Shown: piece after piece, positions 36,215-45,903 of the stretch
Numbering within the stretch: the stretch's first letter is position 1
How the letters are laid out: every line of letters starts with the position of its first letter
NCBI GenBank assembly: GCA_013377095.1
Contig: JACAAY010000005.1
Coordinates: 21,301 to 85,300, forward strand
DNA from: Desulfuromonadales bacterium
GTDB taxonomy: Bacteria; Desulfobacterota; Desulfuromonadia; Geobacterales; Pseudopelobacteraceae
Reading direction: 5' to 3'
Length of the DNA stretch: 64,000 nucleotides
Made by a program: the position numbers and the translations under genes
Notes under the pieces: model-generated
Told to the model about the DNA's origin: nothing
Databases searched by the model: none
Seen by the model: only the letters and a program-made list of their open reading frames with translations

Positions 36215-37735
36215 TTAGTCCAGCTTGTTGATCGAAAGCGCCGTCTTACCCTTTCCGAACAACCCCGTCCGCTGAACAACTTCCAGCAGCACAACCTCGC
36301 GCGTGGCAGCATCATAGGCATAGTCGGCCAGATAGCTGGGTGACTGACGGGTGTGCCACACTTCCCTGAGGATTGAACCGCTCCACTGAAGACCAAAGAG
36401 CGAATGTTTGTTATAGGTGCGGTTGTTGCCGATATTGACTGATCCCTCGTTGCGAGGGATCACCAGGGTTCCGTCCGGCAACACCAGCATGCGCTGAGCC
36501 AGGAAGTTCCAGCCGTACTTGTCACCCTTGGCCCTCAACTGGGCGTAGGATTCAAAATTGAAATACGTCTCTGAGCCGCCGTATTTGTCGCTGCTTTTCC
36601 ACAGTTGGCTGCCGTCCGCCGCGGAGATGATCAGGTAGCCGTCCTCGTCCATGACAAGCGATTTCTCAACGCCGGACGCGTCACGGAAAAGGGAGAAATT
36701 GAAGATGTTACCCGGTCGGGGAAGTGTCCTGCTGTTTCGGGTTTTGAAGCTGTTGCCTGATTTCACAAGCTCGGCAACTCCGTTCTGGTATTCGCCCCCA
36801 CTGCTCAGTGTTTGAACGAAGATGGTGCGCTCCTTGAGATCAAGTCCGCTGCCCCGGAAGAGCCAGGGCTGATTATCGGCAATCAGTTCCAAACCGCTGT
36901 CCGCAGGCGCATAGACCCGTGAACTGACGGTTTTGCGGTCCACAATCGTGACGTAGATCTCCGGTGTTCCGTCGCGGTCCAGGTCGGCCGCGTCAATGGC
37001 AAGTATCTTGGAAGAAACGGGCATGACGATCTCGGCGATCCGTTTCAGCTCCGCACCTTTGCGCAGGTAGCGGAGCACATGCGCGTCAGCCACAAAAAGT
37101 TCCCGCTCGCCCGAAGGCAGGGTGCGCCCCAGCGCGATGGAGGAGAGGACACCACTCAGGGGGTCGCTTGTCCAGGTCCCGGGGGCGTTGAGAGGGAGCG
37201 TGTCCGACTTGACAACGTAGCTGCCTTCCCCTTTGGCGACCGGGACATCAACCTTGTAGGCAGTTGCGGGGGGCACGGGTTGAGCTGCCACAGGCACGGG
37301 AACGGCTGGAGAAACCGGGAGCGGGGGCGCGGTAACCGCGGCCTGAGTCTTGGCAAGCTCGCGATCGAGCTTCTGGGCCAGACGACCGAAAGCCGGAATC
37401 ATGTCATCCTGCCCCTCGCCCTGTTCAAATACTTTGGTCAGGGAGCCGTTGAGCGAGTTTTTAATAAGCACATCGATACTGAACATTTTCCCAAACAGGG
37501 CATAACTGCCGGCCAGCAGCAATTCGGCCTTGTCCGGTTTCTCGAGCAACTGCACCTGGTTCGGATTCAGGCGCGAGGCCAGCAACCCCTGCAGCGTCAG
37601 CTTGAGTTCATCCTTATTCGACGCTCCAGTCACGCTGAATTCGGTGACGTATGTTTTCAGTGGTGCTGCCGGGGAAACGATCGGCGCGGCAATGAGCAGA
37701 AAGGCCGTCAAAAGGGCAAGCAGGATGCTGGGCAT
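36215..37735 (-). CDS. Exported FG-GAP/VCBS-like protein, unknown function
   Basis: The 506-residue protein has a signal peptide (about residues 1-23). A region of about 100 residues follows, resembling TolB- or CsgG-like N-terminal folds (LLASRLNPNQVQLLEK, LLLAGSYALFGKMFSIDV). A proline/valine/alanine linker runs at about residues 135-160. The C-terminal half has FG-GAP/VCBS propeller-like motifs such as DAADLDRDGTPEIYVT. ATG 37735 has AAGGAG upstream. It stands alone between two convergent or divergent transport genes. A surface or periplasmic role is likely, but no function can be given. Confidence 0.78.
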   Translation of the reverse strand: MPSILLALLTAFLLIAAPIVSPAAPLKTYVTEFSVTGASNKDELKLTLQGLLASRLNPNQVQLLEKPDKAELLLAGSYALFGKMFSIDVLIKNSLNGSLTKVFEQGEGQDDMIPAFGRLAQKLDRELAKTQAAVTAPPLPVSPAVPVPVAAQPVPPATAYKVDVPVAKGEGSYVVKSDTLPLNAPGTWTSDPLSGVLSSIALGRTLPSGERELFVADAHVLRYLRKGAELKRIAEIVMPVSSKILAIDAADLDRDGTPEIYVTIVDRKTVSSRVYAPADSGLELIADNQPWLFRGSGLDLKERTIFVQTLSSGGEYQNGVAELVKSGNSFKTRNSRTLPRPGNIFNFSLFRDASGVEKSLVMDEDGYLIISAADGSQLWKSSDKYGGSETYFNFESYAQLRAKGDKYGWNFLAQRMLVLPDGTLVIPRNEGSVNIGNNRTYNKHSLFGLQWSGSILREVWHTRQSPSYLADYAYDAATREVVLLEVVQRTGLFGKGKTALSINKLD

Positions 37736-37992
37736 AGGTACTCCTTAGGAAAGAGTCGAACGGCTGGAACAAGTTATACCTAACCATGCTTGTATCCGTA
37801 AATGAAAAAATCGACAAAAGATCGATCTGATGCCATTGCGTTACATTCCATCACGGAACTTCCACCAAAACAGGTAAACACGTTGACGTTGGCTTGTCCT
37901 GAATGGTACTGTTTTCAGCCGCACAACCGCATCACGGATGACTTTGGAGAGTGATCGGAACATCCCCATGAAATGGTTATAGGAGGCGTACG

Positions 37993-38985
37993 ATGAAAAA
38001 ATGGTTGAGTCTGGTGACTGCTTTTCTGTTGGTTTCCCTTGTGCTGCTCTCACCGGCTTTTGCTGCCGCCCCGGCAAAAGTCCTGATCGGTGTATCCAAG
38101 ATCGTATCCCACCCCGCCCTGGATGCCGTTGTAAAAGGCGTACAGGACGAACTGGCCTCTGCAAAGGTAAATGCTGCCTATGATGTGCAGAACGCCAACG
38201 GAGACATCAATGCCGCTGCCTCCATCGCCACCAAGTTTCAATCGGAAAAGGTAACCCTGGCAGTCGGTGTCGCCACCCCCACCTCCCAGGCGCTGGTGAA
38301 CACCCTCAAGGGCATTCCGATTGTATTCGCCGCCGTCACCGACCCGGTCAAGGCCGGATTGGTCTCCTCTCTCAAAAAGGGTGACAAAAATGTCACCGGC
38401 GTGTCCGACATGACCCCGGTCAAACAGCAGATCGAACTGCTGCTCAAGGTAAAGAAAGTCAAACGCCTTGGCCACATCTATACCAGTTCCGAAGAAAATG
38501 CGGTCGTGCTGGCCGGCATAGTCAAGCAGGCCTGCAAGGAACTGGGTATCGAATTTGTGGAAACCACCGTTTCCAAGTCCTCCGAGGTAAAACAGGCGGT
38601 CCAGGCCATCATCCGACGAGTTGACGCGCTCTACATCAGCACCGACAACACGGTCGTATCCGCCATGAGCGCAGTTACGGACGTGGCCATGAAAGCCAGG
38701 GTTCCGATCATGTCGGCCGACCCGAGTTCAGCGGAAAATTACCCGGTTCTGGCTGCCTGGGGCTTCGATTATTACAAGATGGGCAGGGCCACCGGCAAAC
38801 TGGTTGTTCAAATACTGAAGGGCAAGAAGCCGGAGCAGATCCCGACCCAGTTCATGACAAGGACCAGCGATATCGATCTTCTGATCAACCTGGACGTGGC
38901 CAGGAAGCTTGGGCTGGTGATCCCCAAGGATATCCTCAAGAGTGCCAACAAGATCGTTGAAAACGGTAAGTTGACGAAAAAATAA
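37993..38985 (+). CDS. TrpX-like ABC transporter binding protein
   Basis: The 330-residue protein has a signal peptide (MKKWLSLVTAFLLVSLVLLSPAFAA, shown here as residues 1-25). The mature part matches the ABC_sub_bind (PF04392) family: NANGDINAAASIATKF, ATPTSQALVNTLKGIPIVFAAVTDP-like, and DNTVVSAMSAV. In streptococci this family (TrpXYZ) takes up tryptophan or other aromatic amino acids, but substrates vary. It heads a three-gene operon with permease and ATPase. The preceding 257 bases are divergent from the FG-GAP gene and show no clear promoter. Confidence 0.87.
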   Translation: MKKWLSLVTAFLLVSLVLLSPAFAAAPAKVLIGVSKIVSHPALDAVVKGVQDELASAKVNAAYDVQNANGDINAAASIATKFQSEKVTLAVGVATPTSQALVNTLKGIPIVFAAVTDPVKAGLVSSLKKGDKNVTGVSDMTPVKQQIELLLKVKKVKRLGHIYTSSEENAVVLAGIVKQACKELGIEFVETTVSKSSEVKQAVQAIIRRVDALYISTDNTVVSAMSAVTDVAMKARVPIMSADPSSAENYPVLAAWGFDYYKMGRATGKLVVQILKGKKPEQIPTQFMTRTSDIDLLINLDVARKLGLVIPKDILKSANKIVENGKLTKK

Positions 38986-39003
38986 AGGACACACGGCACA
39001 GTT

Positions 39004-39912
39004 ATGATCGAAGGCATTCTGGTAGAAGGATTGATATATGGAATCATGGTTCTGGGGGTGTTTATCACCTTCAGGGTGCTGGATTTTCCCGACCTGACGG
39101 TGGACGGTTCGTTCCCCCTGGGGGCGGCCGTAATGGTCCAGTGTATCCTGCTGGGTACGAACATCTGGCTGGCGCTGCTGGTGGCGTTCATTGGCGGTGT
39201 TCTGGCCGGCGTGACCACGGCGCTGATTCATAATCACCTCAGGGTGCCCAATCTGCTGGCCGGCATCCTGACCATGACCATGCTCTACTCGATCAACATC
39301 CGCATCCTGGGTAACCGCGCCAACGTACCGGTTCTCAAACAGGAAACCATCCTGTCCAAGGTATCCGAACAGTTCAGCGGCAGCCTGCCGGACGAGTATA
39401 TCCTGTTGATCTTCTTTCTGATCGTGGTGCTTGTGATCAAGATCCTGGTTGATCTGTTCTTCCGCACCGACCTGGGCATGACCATGGGCGCCATGGGCAA
39501 CAACGAGCAGATGGTCATCTCCCAGGGGGTCAACCCCAAGACCCTCAAAACCATCGGCGTCGGTCTGTCCAATGGCCTGGTGGCCATATCCGGCGCATTC
39601 GCCGCGCAGTACCTTGGTTTCGCCGATGTTGGCCTCGGTCAGGGAATCATCATCTCCGGTCTGGCTTCAGTTATGATCGGTGAGTTTCTGGTCATGAAGA
39701 GCAATCGCATCAGTGTGCTGACCTTCTGCGCCATTGCCGGCTCGATCCTTTTCCACGGTGTCATGTACCTGGGGCGCTATTACGGCTACCTGATCGAGAT
39801 GACCCCCAATGACCTCAACCTGATCAAAGGTCTGCTGATCATCGTGCTGCTGGTTGTAACCCAGAGCAAGAAATTGAAAAAGGTCTCCGTCAGGGCAATG
39901 GTGAGCAAATGA
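39004..39912 (+). CDS. TrpY-like ABC transporter permease
   Basis: The 302-residue membrane protein is of the BPD_transp_2 type (LivH-like fold): repeated hydrophobic helices with FPDLTVDGSFPLGAAV near the start and NNEQMVISQGVNPKTLKTIGVGLSNGLV in the middle. It follows the binding-protein gene by 18 bases and overlaps the ATPase start by four (ATGA). The set matches TrpXYZ-type systems. Confidence 0.9.
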   Translation: MIEGILVEGLIYGIMVLGVFITFRVLDFPDLTVDGSFPLGAAVMVQCILLGTNIWLALLVAFIGGVLAGVTTALIHNHLRVPNLLAGILTMTMLYSINIRILGNRANVPVLKQETILSKVSEQFSGSLPDEYILLIFFLIVVLVIKILVDLFFRTDLGMTMGAMGNNEQMVISQGVNPKTLKTIGVGLSNGLVAISGAFAAQYLGFADVGLGQGIIISGLASVMIGEFLVMKSNRISVLTFCAIAGSILFHGVMYLGRYYGYLIEMTPNDLNLIKGLLIIVLLVVTQSKKLKKVSVRAMVSK

Positions 39913-40706
39913 TCGCACTCAAGAATGTCTCCATGGTCTTCAATCCCGGCACGGTCAACGAGAACCGGGCCATCAACACGATCAACCTGAGAATCAGGGA
40001 GGGTGACTTCATCACGGTCATCGGCAGCAACGGCGCCGGCAAATCCACCCTCTTCAACCTGATCGCCGGCACGATCATTCCGAGCCAGGGCTCCATCTCC
40101 CTGAATGACCGTGACATAACCCGCGAACCGGAGTACAAGCGTGCCCAATATATCGGCCGCATCTTCCAGAACCCGCTGTTGGGCACCGCCTCAAACATGA
40201 GCCTGGAAGACAACATGATGATCACCCACAAAAAAGGGTTCAAGTGGCTGAAGCGCAGCCTGAACAACCGCATGCGGGACTACTTCAGGAGTGAGCTGAT
40301 CCAGCTGAAAATGGGGCTGGAGGAGCGCATGAAGGAAAACCTGGCCATGTTCTCCGGCGGGCAGCGCCAGGCCCTGACCCTGCTGATGATGGTCCTGTCA
40401 AAACCGGACCTGATCCTGCTGGACGAGCATACTGCCGCGCTCGACCCCAAGAACGCCCAGATCGTGCTGGAATTGACCCACAAATTCATCAAAGAGTACA
40501 AACTCACCTCCATGATGATCACCCACAACATGAGCCACGCCATCGAGTTCGGCAACCGTCTGCTGATGATGGACAAGGGTGAGATCATATTTGATGTGGA
40601 GGGTGAGGAAAAACGGGCGCTGACCGTTGAAAAGCTGGTTGAGAAGTTCCACCAGATCCGCCATAAATCCTTTGAAAACGACCGGACATTGCTGTCGGCA
40701 GAATAG
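39909..40706 (+). CDS. TrpZ-like ABC transporter ATPase
   Basis: The 265-residue ATPase has Walker A GSNGAGKST, Q-loop GRIFQNPLLGTASNMSLEDNM-like, signature FSGGQRQALTLLM and Walker B LILLDEHTAALDPKNA. The Walker B is followed by His instead of the common Pro (DEHTAALD), a variant I recall for this family. The switch His is in MITHNMSHA. It overlaps the permease by four bases and ends 28 bases before a terminator. Confidence 0.92.
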   Translation: MIALKNVSMVFNPGTVNENRAINTINLRIREGDFITVIGSNGAGKSTLFNLIAGTIIPSQGSISLNDRDITREPEYKRAQYIGRIFQNPLLGTASNMSLEDNMMITHKKGFKWLKRSLNNRMRDYFRSELIQLKMGLEERMKENLAMFSGGQRQALTLLMMVLSKPDLILLDEHTAALDPKNAQIVLELTHKFIKEYKLTSMMITHNMSHAIEFGNRLLMMDKGEIIFDVEGEEKRALTVEKLVEKFHQIRHKSFENDRTLLSAE

Positions 40707-40734
40707 CAGCCGCTGCCCGCCCTCTGCGTAACGC

Positions 40735-40767
40735 AACAGCCCCCTTTCATTCCGGAAGGGGGCTGTT
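40735..40767 (+). terminator. Intrinsic terminator after the TrpXYZ-like operon
   Basis: AACAGCCCCCTT pairs perfectly with AAGGGGGCTGTT around a nine-base loop. The following ATATTTT is T-rich but interrupted. It separates the ABC operon from the putA gene. Confidence 0.85.
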
Positions 40768-40836
40768 ATATTTTAGTGATGATTCACACGAGAATATCGC
40801 TGTCCGTTCATCCACCGCATATAAAGGAGCAGCACA

Positions 40837-43800
40837 ATGGAAAACAGATCGATTGACGAGAGAATCATCAGTCGCGGCAAGCTTTTTTTTGACTCCGTCT
40901 CGGGCGAAAAACCATCGCTCTTCAACAAAGGAGCCTGGATGGGCAAGGTCATGGACTGGAGCATGCGCAACGAACAGTTCAAGATCCAGATGTTTCGTTT
41001 CGTGGATGCCTTCCCGTCGCTGACCACCGCAAAACTTCTTACCGATCATATCCGTGAATACTTCGGCGAAGAAAAGGATATGCCGCCGGTGCTCTCCACC
41101 GGTGCAAAGATGGCTGGCATGCTTGGCTCGCTGGGTGGCGCTCTGCTCAACAAGTTCATAGCGATCAATATCCAGGAAATGGCGCGCCAGTTCATCGTCG
41201 GCGAGACCACCAAAGAGGCGGTCAGGAACATCGAGAAGCTGCGCAGGGAGGGATTTGCTGCGGTTGTGGACGTACTGGGGGAGGCAACCCTGACCGAAGA
41301 GGAGGCCGAACTCTATGTAAGCACCTATCTGGAAGTGTTGGAAAGCCTGAAAAAAGAGCAAAAGGGGTGGAAGGGGCTGCCCGGCAGCGGCGGCGACCGG
41401 AACCTGGACTGGGGCCATGCCCCCAAGGTCAATATTGCCGTCAAACCAACAGCGCTTTTTGCCCTGGCAAATCCCCAGGATTTCGAGGGCTCCGTAGAGA
41501 ACATACTGGCCCGGATGCGCCGGATCTGCGCCAAGGTGGTGGAACTGGGTGGATTCCTCTGCATTGATATGGAGTCCTACCGCTTCAAGGATATAACGCT
41601 GGAGGTATACCGCCGCCTGAAACGGGAATACAGGGAGTATGACCAGATCGGCATTGTATTACAAGCCTACCTGAAGGACACCGACAGGGATCTGGCCGAC
41701 CTGCTGGCGTGGGCCAGGAACAACAACACGCGGATTTCCATTCGTCTGGTCAAGGGCGCCTACTGGGACTATGAAACCGTCAAGGCCAAGCAGAACGGCT
41801 GGGAAATCCCGGTCTGGACCATCAAGGCCGAGAGCGACGCCGCCTATGAGCGCCAGGCCCGCCAGATTCTGGAAAACCACCCGATCTGTCACTTTGCCTG
41901 CGCTTCCCACAATATCCGCACGATCTCCGCGGTCATGGAAATTGCCCAGGAGCTGAATGTTTCCGAATCTCGTTATGAATTCCAGGTGCTCTACGGCATG
42001 GCCGAGCCGGTTCGCAAGGGTATTCTCAAGGTGGCCGGACGCATCCGGCTCTACTGCCCCTACGGCAACATGGTGCCCGGCATGGGCTACCTGGTTCGCC
42101 GCCTACTGGAAAACACCGCTAACGAATCATTTCTACGCCAGAGTTTCGCGGAGGACTCCCAGCACGACCGACTGCTGGAAGACCCGCGTGTCACCGCCGA
42201 CCGTTTACGGGCAACGCTGGCTCAAAAACCGCGTAAAAGTGTCAATGAACCCGACGGCCTGCCCCGCTTTAGCAACGAACCGGTGGTGGATTTCACCCGG
42301 CCCGATCATCGGGCCGACTTTCCGGCTGCAATCACCCAGGTGCGCGCCCGGCTTGGTATAACCTGTCCGCTCTTCATCAACGGCAAGGAGGTCATGACCA
42401 GCGAAACGGTTTCGTCCGTCAACCCGGCCAAACCATCCGAGGTCCTGGGACAGGTCTGCCAGGCCGGCACGACTGAGGTAGCCATGGCCATCGAGGCTGC
42501 CACGGCGGCTTTCCCGGCCTGGCGCGACACAGCGCCCCGCGATCGGGCCGAATACCTGCTCACGGCGGCCAAAATCACCCGCAAACGTATCTTCGAGCTC
42601 GCCGCCTGGCAGGTGCTGGAGATTGGTAAACAGTGGGACCAGGCCTATGCCGACGTGACCGAGGCGATCGATTTTCTGGAATACTATGCCCGCGAGATGA
42701 TCCGGCTTGGCGCGCCCCGGCGTGTCGGCCATGCGCCGGGTGAACTGAACCACTACTTCTACGAACCCAAGGGAGTGGCGGCGGTCATCGCACCCTGGAA
42801 CTTTCCACTGGCAATCGCCCTCGGCATGGCATCCGCCGCCATTGTCACCGGCAACACGGTCATCTTCAAACCCTCCACTATCACCGGCATCATCGGACAC
42901 CAGCTGGTGCAGATTTTCCGCGAAGCCGGCCTGCCGGGCGGCGTGTTCAATTATGTTCCCGGCAAGGGGAGCGTCATGGGCGACTTTCTGGTGGACCATC
43001 CTGATATCAGCCTGATCGCCTTTACCGGATCGGTGGAAACCGGTCTGCGGATCATGGAACGCGCCGCTCTGGTCCATCCCGGACAGCTCAACGTCAAGAA
43101 AATCATCGCCGAAATGGGTGGAAAAAATGCCATCATCATCGACGACGATGCCGACCTGGATGAAGCCGTACCACAGGTGCTCTACTCCGCCTTCGCTTTT
43201 CAGGGGCAGAAATGTTCGGCCTGCTCGCGGGTAATCGTGCTGGATGCGGTCTACGACAAGTTCGTCGAGCGCCTGGTCAATGCCGCCAAGGTCTATCAGA
43301 TCGGTCCGGCTGAAGACCCGCGCTACAGTATGGGCGCCGTATCCGATGCGGTGGCGCAGAAGTCGATTCTGGAATACATCGGAATTGGCACACAGGAGGG
43401 ACGGCTGCTCTATGCCAGCCCGGTCCCCACCGGCGAGGGGTACTGGGTGCCGCTGACCATCATCGGCATGATCACCCCGCAGCATCGCATCGCCCAGGAA
43501 GAGATCTTCGGACCGGTGCTGGCGGTCATGCGCGCCAAGGATTTCGATCAGGCCATTGCCTGGGCCAACGACACCCGCTTCGCCCTGACCGGCGGCATAT
43601 TCAGCCGCAGCCCGGAACACCTGAACAAGGCCCGTCGCGAATTCCGCGTCGGCAATCTCTACATCAACCGCAACAATACCGGTGCCCTGGTTGGTCGACA
43701 ACCATTCGGCGGCTCACGCATGTCCGGTGTCGGCACCAAGGCCGGTGGTCCCGATTACCTGCTGCACTTCATGGACCCGCGGGTGGTTACCGAGAACACC

Positions 43801-43851
43801 ATGAGGCGCGGATTTGCACCGATTGAAGAAGATGATGACTGGGTGGAATAG
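40837..43851 (+). CDS. putA: Bifunctional proline dehydrogenase / L-glutamate gamma-semialdehyde dehydrogenase
   Basis: The 1004-residue protein oxidises proline to glutamate in two steps. The N-terminal FAD-binding PRODH barrel (about residues 60-440) has IRLVKGAYWDYE and QVLYGMAEPVRKG, with YCPYGNMVPGMGYLVRRLLENTAN-type ending. The C-terminal ALDH domain (about 500-990) has APWNFPLAI, glutamate in IIAEMGGKNAIII and catalytic cysteine in FQGQKCSACSRV, with EEIFGPVLAVM. There is no N-terminal ribbon-helix-helix DNA-binding domain, so it is not an autorepressor. ATG 40837 has AAAGGAG nearby. It is monocistronic between two hairpins. Confidence 0.95.
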   Translation: MENRSIDERIISRGKLFFDSVSGEKPSLFNKGAWMGKVMDWSMRNEQFKIQMFRFVDAFPSLTTAKLLTDHIREYFGEEKDMPPVLSTGAKMAGMLGSLGGALLNKFIAINIQEMARQFIVGETTKEAVRNIEKLRREGFAAVVDVLGEATLTEEEAELYVSTYLEVLESLKKEQKGWKGLPGSGGDRNLDWGHAPKVNIAVKPTALFALANPQDFEGSVENILARMRRICAKVVELGGFLCIDMESYRFKDITLEVYRRLKREYREYDQIGIVLQAYLKDTDRDLADLLAWARNNNTRISIRLVKGAYWDYETVKAKQNGWEIPVWTIKAESDAAYERQARQILENHPICHFACASHNIRTISAVMEIAQELNVSESRYEFQVLYGMAEPVRKGILKVAGRIRLYCPYGNMVPGMGYLVRRLLENTANESFLRQSFAEDSQHDRLLEDPRVTADRLRATLAQKPRKSVNEPDGLPRFSNEPVVDFTRPDHRADFPAAITQVRARLGITCPLFINGKEVMTSETVSSVNPAKPSEVLGQVCQAGTTEVAMAIEAATAAFPAWRDTAPRDRAEYLLTAAKITRKRIFELAAWQVLEIGKQWDQAYADVTEAIDFLEYYAREMIRLGAPRRVGHAPGELNHYFYEPKGVAAVIAPWNFPLAIALGMASAAIVTGNTVIFKPSTITGIIGHQLVQIFREAGLPGGVFNYVPGKGSVMGDFLVDHPDISLIAFTGSVETGLRIMERAALVHPGQLNVKKIIAEMGGKNAIIIDDDADLDEAVPQVLYSAFAFQGQKCSACSRVIVLDAVYDKFVERLVNAAKVYQIGPAEDPRYSMGAVSDAVAQKSILEYIGIGTQEGRLLYASPVPTGEGYWVPLTIIGMITPQHRIAQEEIFGPVLAVMRAKDFDQAIAWANDTRFALTGGIFSRSPEHLNKARREFRVGNLYINRNNTGALVGRQPFGGSRMSGVGTKAGGPDYLLHFMDPRVVTENTMRRGFAPIEEDDDWVE

Positions 43852-43864
43852 GAAGGTCTGCCGA

Positions 43865-43890
43865 CCGGGTACGTGATCCGCCGTACCCGG
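43865..43890. terminator. Hairpin between convergent putA and EamA genes
   Basis: CCGGGTAC (43865-43872) pairs with GTACCCGG (43883-43890) around a ten-base loop, 13 bases after the putA stop and just before the convergent gene's stop at 43893. A T tract is weak, but position suggests a shared terminator. Confidence 0.5.
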
Positions 43891-43892
43891 CC

Positions 43893-44813
43893 TCATTTCG
43901 AAGAGAGAGATCTGTCGCGGGAAGAGGATGGCAGCGATGCAACCAGCACCGCCAGCAAAATAACGCCACCGCCGGTAAAAAAGGAAGGTGTCAGCTGTTC
44001 CCCCAGCACCAGCCACCCCAGCAACGCCCCCACCACCGGCTGCAGGAAGAAAAAAACCGAACCGGTGCCGGCCTCCACCAGGCTCAACCCCTTGTTCCAG
44101 AGATAGAACGCTCCGGCCGTTGCCACCACCCCCAGATAGAGAACCGCACACCACAGCAGCGGATTGTCCAACCCCGACACCGGCAGAAAGCGCCATTCAA
44201 CACACATGATCGGGGTGGTCATGATCGCTGCCCAGAACACGGCGCCGGCGGTAATGACAAGCGGTGAGAGGCGGGAGGAGTATCTTCGGGCCAGCACCGA
44301 CAGGAGCGCCCAGGTGATGGCGGCGCCCACCAGGGCCAGGTTGCCCACTAACGACCAGACGCCGCCAACTGTAGCGGAGTCCCAGCCAACCACAATGACC
44401 ACCCCCGCCGTTGCCAGCAACACGGAAAACAGTTTGCGCGCGGTCAGCCGTTCCCCCAGCATCAACCAGGCGAACAGCAGGATAAAGGCCGGACTGGCCG
44501 AGGTAATGATGGCGCCGTTGTGGGCCGATGAAAGACGTGTGCCGACAAACTGCAATCCCACCGAAACCACATAGCCCACAAAACCGATCAACAGAAAGGC
44601 GCGGTGGTCTTCCCCTGTCAGGGGAGCCGAGCGCTGGCGCGCGGCCAGGGGATAGAGAACAGACAATCCGGTGACATAGCGCAGCCAGAGCAGCGTAAAG
44701 GGGGGGACAAAATCCAGGGCGTACTTGCTGACCACATACATGCCGCCCCAGATGGAGGCGGCCGCAGCCAGTGCGCAATAACCCCGGAGACGATGCTGTT
44801 CAGTCTGGACCAT
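43893..44813 (-). CDS. EamA/DMT-family exporter
   Basis: The 306-residue protein has about ten helices in two EamA repeats: AAASIWGGMYVVSKYAL in the first and GAFYLWNKGLSLVEAGTGS in the second, with FFLQPVVGALLGWL at the end. ATG 44813 is chosen because AGGAG lies upstream and the first helix starts soon after; the frame extends further to 44909 but with a non-membrane, low-support segment. It is convergent with putA and divergent from livH. The exported substrate is unknown, probably an amino acid or similar. Confidence 0.86.
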   Translation of the reverse strand: MVQTEQHRLRGYCALAAAASIWGGMYVVSKYALDFVPPFTLLWLRYVTGLSVLYPLAARQRSAPLTGEDHRAFLLIGFVGYVVSVGLQFVGTRLSSAHNGAIITSASPAFILLFAWLMLGERLTARKLFSVLLATAGVVIVVGWDSATVGGVWSLVGNLALVGAAITWALLSVLARRYSSRLSPLVITAGAVFWAAIMTTPIMCVEWRFLPVSGLDNPLLWCAVLYLGVVATAGAFYLWNKGLSLVEAGTGSVFFFLQPVVGALLGWLVLGEQLTPSFFTGGGVILLAVLVASLPSSSRDRSLSSK

Positions 44814-45023
44814 AAAATGCCTGCTCCTGCCCTGAAAAATACGGGTTTCCGGTCTGGTATAGCATGACGAAACCCCGTCGAGAAGATTTCGTTTTAATCT
44901 GTCACACAATTAGCTTGCAGACATGCAGTTTCCCATGGTAAAAAATTACGGTTTTTCGAGCGAATCCATCAAGAAAAAATTTCGTATTTTCAACCACTTT
45001 CGAACCAAGTGCGGGTAGACACC

Positions 45024-45899
45024 ATGTTTTTGCAACAGCTTATCAACGGGATAGCGCTTGGCAGCACCTACGCCCTGATCGCCCTGGGTTACACCATGGT
45101 CTACGGCATCATCACCCTGATCAACTTCGCCCATGGCGAAATATTCATGGTCGGAGCCTTTGTGGGGCTCCTGATGGTGGGATACTTCAAGTTGAACCTC
45201 TTCCTGGCCATGGCCTGCGCCATGGCCTTTTGCATGGTCATGGGGGTAGTGATCGAGTTCATCGCCTACCGTCCGCTGCGCAAATCATCACGGCTCTCGG
45301 CCCTGATCTCGGCCATCGGTGTATCCATCTTCCTGTCCTCACTGGCAATGATGGTTTTCGGCGCCAATGCCAAGGGTTTTCCCGACAGCGCCTTTCAATC
45401 CCAGCAGATCCACATCGGCAACGCCGACATTTCCACCCTGCAGCTCCTGATCATCGGCGTCTCGGCGCTCCTGATGCTGGCCCTGGAGTTCATCGTCCAG
45501 AAAACCAAGATCGGCAAGGCCATGCGCGCCACGTCGGAAGACTACAACACTGCCGCACTGATGGGCATCAACGTCAATTTCGTCATCTCATTCACCTTTG
45601 CCCTCGGTTCTGCCCTGGCTGCCGCCGGCGGAGTGCTGGTGGGAGTGCTGTTCAACTCGGTCTCCTTCAACATGGGTCTGATGGCTGGCCTGAAAGCATT
45701 TGCTGCCGCCGTGCTGGGCGGTATCGGGTCAATCCCCGGTGCCATGCTGGGCGGCCTCCTGCTGGGCGTTGCCGAGGTTTTTGGGGTTGCCGTGGGCTAC
45801 TCTTCCTACCGTGACGCCATCGCCTTCGCCATTCTCGTGCTGGTCCTCCTGGTGCGCCCCACCGGACTCCTGGGCCAGAAGATCCAGAAAAAGGTATAA
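45024..45899 (+). CDS. livH: Branched-chain amino-acid ABC transporter permease LivH
   Basis: The 291-residue membrane protein has the LivH start FLQQLINGIALGSTYALIALGYTMVYGIITLINFAHGEIFM, recognisable by ALGYTMVYGI and INFAHGE. It ends in AAVLGGIGSIPGAMLGGLLLGVAE. ATG 45024 is taken by family comparison; GTG 45009 is also in frame, and neither has a strong ribosome site. It leads livM-livG-livF with tight spacing. The gene for a binding protein is absent here; the likely partner is at 34936-36117. Confidence 0.92.
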   Translation: MFLQQLINGIALGSTYALIALGYTMVYGIITLINFAHGEIFMVGAFVGLLMVGYFKLNLFLAMACAMAFCMVMGVVIEFIAYRPLRKSSRLSALISAIGVSIFLSSLAMMVFGANAKGFPDSAFQSQQIHIGNADISTLQLLIIGVSALLMLALEFIVQKTKIGKAMRATSEDYNTAALMGINVNFVISFTFALGSALAAAGGVLVGVLFNSVSFNMGLMAGLKAFAAAVLGGIGSIPGAMLGGLLLGVAEVFGVAVGYSSYRDAIAFAILVLVLLVRPTGLLGQKIQKKV

Positions 45900-45903
45900 A
45901 GCA

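Noticed and set aside
42205..43701. Minus-strand open frame of 498 codons
   Set aside because: It lies wholly inside putA, whose PRODH and ALDH motifs are intact on the plus strand. GC-rich coding sequence often leaves the opposite strand open.
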